A DNA stretch of 64,000 nt from Pardosa pseudoannulata (lineage: Eukaryota; Arthropoda; Arachnida; Araneae; Lycosidae). The stretch spans positions 83,924,257 through 83,988,256 of the forward strand of contig CM063500.1 of NCBI GenBank assembly GCA_032207245.1, read 5' to 3'. How positions within the stretch are numbered: position 1 is the first letter of the stretch; each line of letters opens with the position of its first letter. Under the pieces are notes generated by a model that saw only the letters and a program-made list of their open reading frames with translations, was not told the DNA's origin and searched no databases. The translations under genes were made by a program, and so were the position numbers. Shown in pieces: positions 34,500 to 46,999 of the stretch.

Positions 34500-35865
34500 A
34501 TAGTGGACATATAAAAACGTTTCTGGAAATTACTAATTTAAAGTTATGAAACTGTGAATGCATATATATTAAATTATAACTAAATTAACCACGCTTTAAA
34601 AATATTATAAATATCAGATAGTTTTTTTTTAAAAATAAATGAATTTTTTGAAAAATTTTCTTAATTTTTAAAATGTTTCTCAAGCTATTTTTAAATTTTT
34701 CTTTTATTTTGTCTTATTGTTATTTAAAATATCTTTTGAATACATTGAAAATTATTCTGTAAATAAATTCAATAGGTGATTTATGGGAAATTACGTTTAG
34801 GTTTCTATTGAAAGTTTTCCGGAAAAATAGAATTTTCTAAATTTAAATTGAGATTAACATTCTAAATAAAGTCAAAATTTAGAGCAGACATCCACAATTT
34901 AGTTATATAAAATTATAAATAAATAAGCCAAGCTTTAAAAATGTTTTAAATATCAGATAACTTTTTAAAAATAAATGAATTTTTTGAAAAAATTTCTTGA
35001 TTCTTAAAATGTTTCTCACACTATTTATAAATTCTTCAATTATTTTGCCTTATTGTTATTTAAAATATCTTTTGAATACATTGAAAATTATTCTGTAAAT
35101 AAATTCAATAGGTGATTTACGGGAAATTACTTCTAGGTTTGTATTGAAATTTTTCCTGAAAAATTAGGATTTTCTAAATTTAAATTGAGATTTAATATTC
35201 TAAACAAGGTAAAAATTTAAAGCAGACATCCACAATTTAGTTATATTAAATTATAACTAAATAAACCATGCTTTAAAAATGTTTTAAATATGAGATAATT
35301 TTTTAAAAAATAAATGAATTGTTTGAAAATTTTTCTCGATTATTGAAATGTTTCTCATACGATTTATAAGTTTTTCTTTTATTTTGCCTTATTTTTACTT
35401 AAGACAACTTTTGAATACATTGAAAAATATTCTGTAAAGAAATTCAATAGGTGATTTATGGGAAATTACTTTTAGGTTTGTATTGAAAATTTTCATGAAA
35501 AAATCGGATTTTCTAAATTTAAATTGAGATTTAACGATCTAAACAAAGTCAAAATTTAAAGCAGACATCCATAATATAGTTATATTAAATTATAACTAAA
35601 TAAACTACGCTTTAAAAATATTTTAAATATCATATAGTTTTTTAAAAAATGAATGAATTTTTTGAAAAATTTTCTTGATTTTTAAAATGTTTCTCACATT
35701 ATTTATAAATTTTACTTTTATTTTTATTTACTTTTAGGAAATTACTTTTAGGTTTGTATTGAAAATTTTTATAAAAAAATCGAAATTTTTAAATTTAAAT
35801 TGAGATTTAACAATCTAAACAAAATCGAAATTTAAAACAGACATTATTAGGCGTGTTTCTAGGAA
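34500..35865. repeat. Tandem array, about 4 x 338 bp
   Basis: GCAGACATCCACAATTTAGT or a close variant occurs at about 34883, 35221 and 35561, with a first unit lacking it. Each unit has RCTTTAAAAATRTTTTAAAT, TTGAATACATTGAAAAT and TTCAATAGGTGATTTA. The last unit has a deletion. A+T content is about 80%. Confidence 0.92.
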
Positions 35866-36826
35866 TTTATGAAAAACTAATTAGAAAGGAAAATTTTAAA
35901 AATGAACAAAAACTTTCATAGAAATGTATTGTTAGAAACTTTAAATGATTTTATTAATAATTTTAATGTGTAGTGTAAATTTAATTGCTTACACTTTAAT
36001 TAATACATGTTCAAAACTTTATAAGACTAAGTTAACAGCCAGTGTAAAACACTTTGTAGCTTCCACTATCGCATTAAAAAAATTATTCTAAAATGATTAA
36101 GTTGAAATATCTAACACACAAAACATCTCCAAATAAATTTGACACGAGAAAAAAACCCTTAAAACATAATTTAATATTTAATAAATTTCATTTTATTAAT
36201 GTATAGCCTTAAACAAAAACTTTCATAGAAATGTATTGGTAGAAGTTTTAAATTATTTTATTAAAATTTTAATGTGTAATGTAAATTTAATTACTTACAC
36301 TTTAATTAATACATTTGCAAAACTTCATAACACTAAGTTAACAGCCCCTGTAGAACACTTTGTAGCGTCCACTAACCTATTAAAAAAATTATTCTAAAAT
36401 GATTAATTGAAAATATTTAACACACAATCCGTCTCCAAATAAATTTAGTCGAGAAAAAAACCCTTAAAATATAATTTAATATGTAATAAATTTTATTTTA
36501 TTAATGTATAGCCTTGAACAAAAACTTTCATAAAAATGTATTGTTAAAAATTTTAAATGATTTTATTAAAAATTTTAATGTGTAATGTAAATTTAATTAC
36601 TTACACTTTAATTAATACATTTGCAAAACTTCATGACACTAAGTTAACAGCCAGCCAATGTTAAACACTTTGTAGTGTCCACTAGCCCATTAAAAAAGTT
36701 ATTTTAAAATGATTAAGTTGAAATATTTAACACACAATCCGTCTCCAAATAAATTTGACACGAGAAAAAACCCTTAAAACATAATTTAATATTTAATAAA
36801 TTTTGTTTTATTAATGTATAGCCAGG
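35866..36826. repeat. Tandem array, 3 x about 306 bp
   Basis: ACAAAAACTTTCATARAAATG occurs near 35907, 36213 and 36519. Each unit contains TTAATTAATACATKTKCAAAA, AGTTAACAGCC, CACTTTGTAG and AATAAATTTGACACGAG or close variants. Confidence 0.93.
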
Positions 36827-37224
36827 AAGGCAAATTAATTCTTTTCCAAATCAGGGATAAAATAAACTTATTCCACCCTCTCCTTTTTTAATCCTATTAC
36901 TTCTGCTTTTTGTTGGGAGAGGATTAGTTCAAACGATCCTGTTCCCTTTTTAAAATGCTAAACTTATCTCATAAATGTTATCTGATTAGCTTTGATGCAT
37001 GTAAATTTCTTAAATTTATTATTAACTGTGTCAACATGTCTTGAGAATTATTTTCTGGGAGCTGCTAATTAATGTGTTTAAGTACTGATCTAGTACTATA
37101 ACAAAAAGTGTAAAATTAAGCAATTAAATTTATAAATGTTACAAATTAAAATCTTGTTCAAGTTTTGATGCTACTTTGCAATTTATATACATTGCTTTAT
37201 AAAGTGATAAACTTGTCTATTAAT
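36827..37224. other. Short spacer between arrays
   Basis: Single-copy AT-rich DNA including a CCACCCTCTCCTTTTTT segment near 36875. No gene. Confidence 0.5.
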
Positions 37225-38830
37225 GTATTTTGATTTTCTCAAAGTTATGGTCTTGGTAAAGCAATACATAAAATTTTTAATTATATAAAGTTTTTTTAAA
37301 GTAAACATAATACTGAAGCGAAATAATGAAATACTACTTTACTTATTTTACTCGTAATGCTCTAAATAGCCTTCGTGTTGCATTCAACTGACCATAAGGC
37401 TTCGTATCAATGATTTTCTGAAAGTTATGATCTCGGTAAAGCAATACATAATTTTTTAATTGTATAAAGTAAACATAATACTGACATCGAAATAATGAAA
37501 TACAACTTTACTTATTTTATTCATAATGTTCTAATTAGTGTTCGTTTGCATTCAATTGATCATAAGACTTCGTATCAGTGATTTTCTGAAAGTTATGGTC
37601 TTGGTAAAGCAATACATAAAATTTTTACTTATATAAAGTTTTTTTAAAGTAAACATAACACTGACATCGAAATAATGAAACACTACTTTACTTATTTTAC
37701 TCGTAATGCTGTAATTATCCTTCGTGTTGCATTCAATTAACCATAAGGTTTCGTATCAATGATTTTCTGAAAGTTATGGTCTTGGTAAAGCAATACATAA
37801 AATTTTTAATTATACAAAGTTTTTTTAAAGTAAAGATAATACTAAATCGAAATAATGAAACACTCCTTATTTACTAGTAATGCTCTAATTAGCTTTCGTG
37901 TTGCATTCAATTGACCATAAGGCTTCGTATCAATGATTTTCTAAAAGTTATGGTTTTGGTAAAGCAATACATAAAATTTTTAATTATATAAAGTTTTTTT
38001 TAAAGTAAACATAATACTGACAGCGAAATAATGAAACACTATTTTACTTATTTTACTGGTAATGCTCTAATTAGCCTTCGTGTTGCATTCAATTGACCAT
38101 AAGGCTTCGTATCAATGATTTTCTGAAAGTTATGGTCTTGGTAAAGTAATACATAATATTTTTAATTATATAAAGTTTTTTTAAAGTAAAGATAATGCTA
38201 ACATCGAAATAATGAAACACTACTTATTTACTAGTAATGCTCTAATTAGCCTTCGTGTTGCATTCAATTGACCATAAGGCTTCGTATCAATGATTTTCTG
38301 AAAGTTATGGTCTTGGTAAAGCAATACATAAAATTTTTAATTATATAAAGTTTTTTTAAAGTAAACATAATACTGACATCGAAATAATGAAACACAACTT
38401 ATTTACTAGTAATGCTCTAATTAGCCTTCGTGTTGCATTCAATTGACCATAAGGCTTCGTATCAATGATTTTCTGAAAGTTATGGTCTTGGTAAAGTAAT
38501 ACATAATTTTTTTAATTATATAAAGTTTTTTTTAAATTAAAGATAATACTGAAATCGAAATAATAAAACACTACTGTACTTATTTTACTCATAATGCTCT
38601 AATTAGCCTTCATTTGCCTTCAATTGACCATAAGGCTTCGTATCAATGATTTTCTGAAAGTTATGGTCTTGGTAAAGTAATACATAATTTTTTTAATTAT
38701 ATAAAGTTTTTTTTAAATTAAAGATAATACTGAAATCGAAATAATAAAACACTACTGTACTTATTTTACTCATAATGCTCTAATTAGCCTTCGTGTTGGA
38801 TTCAATTGACCATAAGGCTTCGTATCAAAC
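37225..38830. repeat. Tandem array, 9 x about 178 bp
   Basis: AAAGTTATGGTCTTGGTAAA or a one- or two-base variant occurs at 37241, 37421, 37589, 37770, 37944, 38126, 38301, 38476 and 38657. Spacing varies between 168 and 182 bp because a TACTTTACTTATTTTACT segment is present in some units and shortened in others. The last two units share private changes (AAATTAAAGATAATACTGAAATC), showing local homogenisation at the right edge. Confidence 0.96.
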
Positions 38831-39990
38831 TAAACTAACATAATTATTTGTAATATTAGGATATAAATGATAAATATAGAAAATATCTTATTACGTGTTT
38901 ATTTAACTGTTTCAATTAGAAATTGTTTTGAAAAAAAATTGAAAAAAATCCTCACATTTTTAAAATTTTATTATTAAATACAAGGAAATGAAACAAAACA
39001 AAATATGTAGGTTTTAAATTGAATTTTTAGTTTTTTTAGAGGTGTAAAAGCATTTACTTTTAATATTAGTTTACTATCCCGAGTTGTCTCGAGCAAATGG
39101 AAAAAAGTTAAATATTAGTCTTTGTATGACAGTTTTTGTAACAAGGAACAACACAATTTGTTTTGAAAAAAAATTGAAAAAAATCCTCACATTTTTAAAA
39201 TTTTATTATTAAATACAAGGAAATGAAACAAAACAAAATATGTAGGTTTTAAATTGAATTTTAAATATTTTACAGGTGTAAAAGCATTTAGTTTTAATAT
39301 TAGTTTACTATCCCGAGTTATCTCGGCAAATGGAAAATTTAAATATTAGTCTTTGTAGGATAGTTTTTGAAACAAGGAACAACCCAAATTTTTTTAAAAG
39401 AAGATTGAAAAAAATCATTACACTTTTTAAATTTTATTATTAAATACAAAAAAAAGAAACAAAACAAAATGTGTAGGGTTTACGTTGAATTTTAAATATT
39501 TTACAGGTGTAAAAGCATTTACTTTTAATATTAGTTTACTATCCCGAGTTATCTCGAGCAAATGGAAAAAAGTTAAATATTAGTCTTTGTAGGATAGTTT
39601 TTGAAACAAGGAACAACACAAATTTTTTTGAAAAAAGATTGAAAAAAATCAACTTAAATTTTAAAAATTACACTTTTTAAAAATTTTATTATTAAATACG
39701 AGGAAATGAAACGAAACAAAATAGGTAGGCTTTAAAATTGAATTTTAAGTATTTTAAAGGTGTAAAAGCATTTAGTTTTAATATGCCGAGTTATCTCGGA
39801 CAAATGGAAAAAATTAAATATTAGTCTTTGTAGGATAGTTTTTAAAACAAAGAACAACACAATTTGTTTTTTAAATAAGATTGAAAAAAAATCATACATT
39901 TTTATAAATTTTTATAATTAAGTACAAGGAAATGAAACAAAACAAAATATGTAGGTTTTAATCTGAATTTTAAGTATTTTACAGGAACAA
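38831..39990. repeat. Tandem array, about 4.5 x 233 bp
   Basis: GGTGTAAAAGCATTTA occurs at 39041, 39275, 39506 and 39759. Each unit also holds a short inverted repeat, CCGAGTTATCTCGG or variant, and AAATATTAGTCTTTGTA. Outer units are partial. Confidence 0.94.
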
Positions 39991-41940
39991 CACAAACTGT
40001 TAGTTGACATTCTGAACACTTTTATCTGGTCTCTTCTCTTACTGGCTTGACTCTGGAATCTGTTTTACGGGAGCACAGAGTACACTGTCTCGTTGGAATT
40101 AATTTCTTTGTAGTAGCAGGAATACCATCTGGAAAAGGCCATAAAGTCAACCTGAGTGATAAACGACTAATGCCGAGTCTTCCTGATATGCAGAAAACTC
40201 TCTATGATGATTTTCTAAAATTAATGTTTCAATTAGTGGAAAACACGTGACCAGTTCCGAAAAAAAACCCCCAAAACCAACAAAACTTGTCAAACTGCCA
40301 ATTAAAGCTGAATATTTCTTTTCATTTCCTCCAGGCCTAGTAAAACCGTGATAAAACAAATCGTACTGACAAATTCTGCTTCGCCCGAGTTTTCTCGACG
40401 AATTAACTGCAATATATACGAATCCAAGAAAACTCGGGAAAATCAGGCAAGTGGTTAATATTAAGTACTTAAACTGACTTCCATTAATATAATTTTGATA
40501 AATAAACGAAATTTTAAAAGAGAAAATTTCAAAATTTTCACTGCACATTCTCTTTCTGTATATCATCATATAACACGTTAGCTGCAATTCCAACTTTAAA
40601 GAAATCTTATTAACATGATGTATGTCATGGACAGTCAACATTTGAAGCAGAACATACCGATCAAATTAGTCTTTGTTAGTCAAAATTTTGATCGTAGTAA
40701 AACCTTTTCTAAGACCTGGTAGAGGACATTTTGGATACTCAATGGAACTTTTGTGCTCTATCAATTAGTTTTCTAATTATTGTGCTCACATACAAAGACA
40801 TTATAACAAAATAAATTTCTGACTTGTATAAATACCGGATATACATCAATGTCCTGAGGTTGAATTTTTTGAAGATTATAATACTTTATCTATGATTCGC
40901 ACACAGTATTCCACCAGACAATTTGGCAACTGCATCTTCTGGAGACACCGAGACAGTTTTAGGTTTCCCCTCCCCATTGGTTTCTTTTTCAATTGGCTTA
41001 CGAAGCTGTTTTCGGGATCTGCGTGTAACAGATTTTGCTGTAATTTTCCCTAACAATCCAAAGAAAAAATTACAAAAATTTTAAAACATAAGTAATATTT
41101 AAGTTCTTTCCTACACGGTAAAAACATCTTAGACATTAATAGAAAGAAAAATTAATGTAATGTTTGTGTAAATTAATTTTTCATTTTACAGATTCTATTG
41201 CAAATATTTTATCAATTTTACCGTACTTGTAATTTATTATTCTAGACTCATGATTCCTCTTGATTTTTCTTTTAAATTAGTAATTTTTTAAATTATCCTC
41301 TAAAATTTTCCAAGAACCTATTTCCATGAAATTTTATGTTGAGTTTTTTTTTTACAGAACAACGATATTTAACAGTAGCGTAGTGCAGATTTATGCTACA
41401 TGGGACTTGATTCTAAACTTTTATCTTTATATCCCCAACAAAATTTTTATCATTTTTATAAAGGATACATTTCTTATAGAAGGGAAATATTAAGCTTTAA
41501 AGAGATTTTTTAGTACGAAATTTAAAATTCTTAGAAACTAGAATACAAAATTTAATCGCGAAAACATGCTTTGAATTCTAACAGTAAATTATTGTCTAAA
41601 AACTGTACGCAAACAATTGAGCACGTGTTGTTAAAAGACAAGAACCTATAGGGGCATATATTTTGAAGGTGTTTACAGCTTCTTTGTTTATGCAGAATTT
41701 CATTATTTTGCCTCCTAAATATACATTCAACGATAGGGATTTTGCCACCCCTAACAAAATACCGCAAGAGGAAGGTGACTTTTTGCCCCTCCCCACGTTA
41801 CGCCACTGAAACCTGGACTAAAGAGCTAGGAATAGGATGTCCATTAAATCCACTTTCTGTGAGTTCCTGCAAGTACACGAGGAAATAAAAAAAGGGGAAA
41901 AAACCTGTCTAATAATCTATCTAAATTCAGCTTCATAACA
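39991..41940. other. Single-copy DNA, no gene recognised
   Basis: Mixed composition. The longest open frame (40147-40641, minus, 164 codons) and a plus-strand frame (40047-40250) overlap each other. Neither shows a motif or repeat that I recognise. CGAGTTTTCTCG near 40387 resembles the hairpin of the 233-bp repeat just upstream. An exon of an unknown gene cannot be excluded, but nothing supports one. Confidence 0.4.
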
Positions 41941-42690
41941 AAGATGTCATGATCAGTATCCACCCCATGAAAAGCATCATTTACAACCTTAACCCCCCTT
42001 TCCACCCCTAGAGACAAACTGCAAATGATCGCGTAAGCGATTTGGCTTCTGTTGTGCCCAGTGCCCCTTCCAACCCCTCTCCCATCCCCACCTTCTGTTA
42101 CTAATTTGCATTCGGGACACGAGGGTAACGTAAGAAACACCAGTTACTAATATATATGGCGACCGACAACACGTGTTCAACAAAGACCGCCCACCCTTTC
42201 TACACGAACTCGACACGGGCACTTAACAACAATGACTTCATTTACACGGGCCCGCGTTGTGCAGTTGAAAAGTTTATAGACTGGTGGTGCATAATATTCC
42301 TGCGTGTTTGCATATGAACGGAGAAGAGACACAAGAAACTGGGGGTGGCTTAATGTCACGTGATTTACAAGGGAGAGATTTACTACAGGGAAAAGGGCTT
42401 TCGGCAGTTAAACATTCGAAACATCTGTTGCGACAAAAGCGTCGTAAATTTCAGACAGAAACCCGAAATCTTTATGAGGGAGAAAAGGAAAACGCGCGAG
42501 CGCTTGGTGCAGGCTGCAAACTGAAATTTCTGAAAGAGTGTGTCGATATGTTTTACGATCAGAGGGAGGGGACTTTTCTAATGTTTTATGGCATTCAGAG
42601 TTACTTAAAGTTGGTAATAATTCTGGACCACGTGACGGTAGAAAGAAACAGCTGTTTTACCAGCAGGTTGTCGGAGAAGTAATGATTTCG
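41941..42690. other. GC-richer single-copy block
   Basis: A stretch with C-rich parts (about 41990-42100) and CpG-bearing parts near 42180-42260 (ACACGGGCCCGCGTTGTGC). A 132-codon plus frame at 42284-42682 and minus frames at 41844-42140 and 41989-42222 overlap and are not recognisable. This is a candidate for exon or regulatory content, to be tested by comparison with related genomes. Confidence 0.35.
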
Positions 42691-44758
42691 ATAAAAAAAA
42701 AATAGCCTCAAATGTAGTCGTAAATTAAATTGTAATCAAACCACAGGACAATATTGATCCTACTCATGCAGTTTACTCGACTACTTTACTCCGAAATTCG
42801 ACATACAGTACAGCAACATCTTCAATAATTTTCACAGTAACTAATATATTAAACTTCTCCATTGATTTAACATTACCTCAAGAAACATGTATCTCCAGAT
42901 CTTGAACATTAGAAAAATCAACTATTTTTTTTAAAAATTGCTTCGAAATTTATTTATATGCGTGTGTGTATAACAGTAACATACTTATCTGAAATCATGT
43001 TGTAAAACTTAAGTGCATTAAAGTAGCATGAGTGATACTATAGTATACTATTGAATCCCGACCTGTCGTCTTTTAAAGGGACAAACTGAAAACGATAGAT
43101 GCAGGTAATGTGTGTTGAAAATTAATTAAATTATGACTATGAATGAAATTATTTAAATTACTAGGGTACACACAGGTAATGTGTGTTGAAAATTAATTAA
43201 ATTATGACTATGAGTAAAATTATTTAAACCACTAATTGGAAGTATATAACAGTTTATAAAATATAACTGATATTAGATATTCATTAACATTTAAAAATAT
43301 TTTGTAATTGATTCCTATTTTATACAAGTTGAGTACTTGAATGCAAAAAACTATTTATCTAGTGCCTCTACCCTTGGACCTAAGCAATTAAAATCAGCAC
43401 ATGTATATATTTTTTATTTTGACCAGGGGCGTAGCAAAAAATTTTCTATTGGGACGAGATTTCTCTCCCTTTAATTTATAAATTTAAATTAAAAGAAATC
43501 TTTACATATATAACATATGTTACTGCAATACTTATGGGTGTTTACAACTCCCACATCTTATTTTCTACGCCTCTGACAAAGCACTTTACAAAGCTTCGTG
43601 TTCGTCTGAAAATCTCGGTTTTGATTCAGGTACATTTTGTAGTTCTCTTCCTCTTTCTAATGATTTTATTTCTGGTATATGCATAGGCTTCCACTCTAGT
43701 AATGTCACTAGTTGTTAAGTTACTAACTCTCTCGTCTAGTAAAGTCTCTAATAAGCAAGAAACCTTTTTGTCACCATCCCCGATCCTGAAGCTTTCTTAT
43801 CAACACAATAAAAAATACTCATAACTCTCTTCTCCAGTCCACATAGATTTTGCAAACACGATACTCCCGGGAAGAAAAAATTCAGGACCGTGAAGAAAAC
43901 TCCAGACTAGATATATCAAATAATCATTCTGAGAAAATAATACGGGAACATCTGATCGAGGTTCAACAGTATAGGGTATGATATCACGTAACGGAATAGA
44001 CAAAAAGGATTTTAATACTGACAGCATTTTCTAACGGTATCAAAAAAGGTCTTGAAGTTTATAGACGTCTAAGACAAGCCGTGTTGATTTTTATGAAGCA
44101 AGACTCCAAGCAAATAATCACAAATACGCGATGATCTAGTAGCTAACCTAATAAACTAAAAATAATGGTACCATATTTGGACCAGGTAGGAAAACGAAAA
44201 AGATCCCTGTATGTTCAAATATAGTGCGGGATAAATGGGAACTGCTAGAATGGAAATGGGTGTTAAAAAGATGATATCTAGAAAAAGTTCAAAATCCACC
44301 ACACAAAAATCAAATTGAGATGTTTTCTAATATTTCTAATATCAGTCTATGTGCCTGCAGAAAAGTTGATTAAAGTGCCAGGTTTCAAATATCTTAAAAT
44401 AGTATTCTAAACAACAAAATTTTAAATGTTAGCAGATACTTGCAAATGTTAGGGATATTATACAGAACTGCCATTTACCTTCCCTAAAAATCCAAAACCA
44501 TTCCACGATAACACAAAGCTTCTACAAATTAGTTCTGAACCGTCCTCAAATGAAGACGCAAGGCTTTAATAGTGTCGCTAGCTCGAGATTGATTCGGCTG
44601 TTTTTAGTTTTCCGCAATTGGCAACGTAGAAAAAAATTCAGTTGAGAACAAAATAGAGCGGAGATTGTTGCCGATGATATCGAATACTTTTTTTTAAGAA
44701 TAAAAGATTTTTTTTCTAGAATCGAAACTGACCCCGCCTTCTGGTTTAAGACTTCTAA

Positions 44759-44801
<43 letters not shown>

Positions 44802-44900
44802 GTGTGTACGTCAGTATGTGAATAAACTCTACAGAAAAATCTCCTAAGAATAGAACAAATAGATTAAGACTTTTTTCCTAAAGCAGATGGTAATACAGGC
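42691..44900. other. Single-copy DNA, no gene recognised
   Basis: Mostly AT-rich. It contains a short direct duplication at 43102-43240 (listed) and a (TA)n run at 44760-44800. Short open frames have no known motif. Confidence 0.45.
43102..43240. repeat. Direct tandem duplication, 2 x 71 bp
   Basis: CAGGTAATGTGTGTTGAAAA occurs at 43102 and 43173, each followed by TTAATTAAATTATGACTATG. Confidence 0.93.
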
Positions 44901-45250
44901 ACTTTATGACTTTATACCAGTACAAGGCTGCTAAACAGTAACCCATTTAGCCTCATTTGGGGAGCAAGTGTAGTTAAAGGCATGCTATGGACGCGAATAA
45001 CACTATTCCCGCTGAACATAACTTAGAAGCAGGAACCAAGCAGAAGACATACAGGCTTGGCCTGATACCCCCAGAGATATCGTTTGAGAACTTAGAGGAC
45101 ATTGTGACCAAGAACGTATTTTACTTGCCCCAGTCCCCTTTAACAAACATGCCAGATCTTATACCGGCTCGATCTCCAAATTCACAACCTTTCAATTACG
45201 ACATCGCTGCCTTTGCCGACTGAGCTACCCCGTCTCTAGTAGATTAACAC
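44900..45250 (-). mobile_element. SINE family A with an intact A box
   Basis: Read on the minus strand, the head contains TAGCTCAGTCGG (45216-45227), a perfect match to the Pol III A box. Then comes a decayed anticodon arm region with GTCGTAATTGAAAGG and a broken B box (GAGATCGAGCC). The body contains TTGGTCACAATGTCCTC, then AAGTTCTCAAACGATATC. The same order is found at 62.85-63.25 kb (plus) and 1-190 (minus). The 78-codon plus-strand frame at 44987-45223 is antisense to this SINE and is not a gene. The tail boundary is uncertain. Confidence 0.82.
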
Positions 45251-45416
45251 AGTTTTCTAACTGCTATGAACATTTATACCAATAATGAGAATTTAATAAA
45301 CGAATTTCAATTGCATAAATCAATGCAATACTGACACTATAATATTTAATTAATTATTTCAAATACTTTCATAATTTCATTTTTTCAATTTAAGACATTT
45401 TCAGGGTAAAATATTA

Positions 45417-46389
45417 TTAAAACATTGTATGCAGAACACGTACTAGTACGTTTTCTGAAGATTAATACTTGAGCGGGGGACATGTACTAGTAGTAAGTTT
45501 TCTGACGATTGGTATTTAAACGCGGGTCACGTACTAGTACGGGTTAGTGTAACCACATGATTTGTTTAATGGTATAAAATTAACGGTATATACAGGAAAA
45601 CGAAGCCGAATGTTCTTGTCTACTACATAGATTCTGGAAAAATTTAGACAAATAAAAAATAGTTTTTACATCAGTCAATGTGGAACTACAAAACGAGAAT
45701 ATTGATTAAAAAAATCAATTTAGATTTTAAATTAACTTTTTAATCTATCCTCGCGAAAATGATATTATATATATATATGTATATTTATATATTATATATT
45801 TATATTGTATTTATATATGTATTTGTTTATTTGTCTATCGATATATTTGTTTATATATTTCAATATAAAATAAGAAAAATTTGTTACAAAAATTAAATAA
45901 TTTTCGATCTATTGAGATTTAACTGAATAACTAAATTTAAGTGCAAAACGTTCGCTCCCGGTACAAATCCGTTTCGAAATAACGGTATATACAAGAAAAT
46001 GAAGCCGAATGTTCTTGTCTACTACACAGATTCTGGAAAAATTTAGACAAATAAAAACTAGTTTTTACGTCAGTCGATGCGGAACCACAGAACGGGAAAA
46101 AATCAAAATTATATACTACTATTTCTATTTGATTTTTTATATTTACGATACTATTATAAATTTATCCGCTAAAAATATATATTTTTTGTTTACAAAAATC
46201 TTATGGTTGTTATTTATATGTTTCTTTATATATATTTTTTTATATATTTCAATATAAAATACGAAAAGTTGGTTAAAAAATTAAATAATTTTTGATCTAT
46301 TGAGATTTAAAAGAATAATTAAATTTACGCGCAAAACGCCAGTTCCCTGTACAATTCTGCTGCGAAATGTACCGCACACAATGTGTTAA
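45417..46389 (-). mobile_element. TTAA element family A, rearranged copy with internal duplication
   Basis: The left edge is TTAAAACATTGTATGC with CTAGTACG repeats (the right terminus of the element, reversed). The right edge is GTACCGCACACAATGTGTTAA ending at 46389 (the left terminus reversed). An internal segment with GAAGCCGAATGTTCTTGTC occurs twice, near 45602 and 46002, so about 400 bp is duplicated. The copy is 973 bp instead of about 530-560 bp. No transposase is encoded. Confidence 0.8.
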
Positions 46390-46712
46390 CACTGACTTGT
46401 ATGGATGATACTAGAATTGCGCTCTCCTAACATACGGTACACAAGAACGGTTATACATTGTGAAAATAGTGATTGCATATTAAATATATATTCCAAAAGC
46501 AAATAGTCGCATTTTGGTCTTTCTGGAACCAAAACATATTTATCCAAAAATCAGTTCAAGCATAACAAATGGTTCGTTAGTTTTGCCTGAACTGGATACG
46601 GGAAACACTGTCGAGGAGTTAAAGAACAAATGTTATGCTGCCCATTGTGTTTGTAAATACAAAATTCTAACAAAAATGAACCTGGTAAATACAGGGGTTC
46701 GATAGACAATGA
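46390..46712 (-). repeat. Flank shared with 30470-30773 in inverted orientation
   Basis: Beyond the TTAA end, CTTGTATGGATGATACTAGAA, AAATAGTCGCATTTTGGTC, AACAAATGGTTCGTTAG and AACACTGTCGAGGAG are the reverse complements of motifs just left of the element at 30774. So both element and flank are duplicated between 30.47-31.30 kb and 45.42-46.71 kb. A 63-codon frame at 46514-46705 lies in this repeat. Confidence 0.8.
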
Positions 46713-46999
46713 ATGATAAACATCCTTTCCTGTAATGGAATGTATGTGACTGACTCAATGATTTCATCTTATTTTAGCGATATCCTTTCCTAGCTACATT
46801 CTGTATTCCTTGCTCATTAGCGTTTATGCTTAAAGCGCTTCCGAATCGGAATGCTAATATAACACATAAAAAGAACTCCCTGTTTCACCTCAAGTGTTTT
46901 CTTGCATCCTATTTAAATTATTTTCGAACATCAACACCTCCTTTTCAATATTTTCCCCTTCCTTTTTATACAAACGTATTCAACAGCTAACTTCATTTT
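46713..46999. other. Short spacer
   Basis: Single-copy DNA. No feature seen. Confidence 0.5.

Noticed and set aside
40147..40641. 164-codon minus-strand frame, the longest in the window
   Set aside because: No recognisable domain, overlaps another frame antisense, and no splice or repeat evidence supports it. Kept as spacer with a note.
42284..42682. 132-codon frame with charged composition
   Set aside because: Not recognised and overlapped by antisense frames in a GC-richer block; chance is adequate, though transcript data could change this.
44987..45223. 78-codon plus-strand frame with good-looking composition
   Set aside because: Antisense to a SINE with a clear A box; the same region in the other SINE copies is not open.
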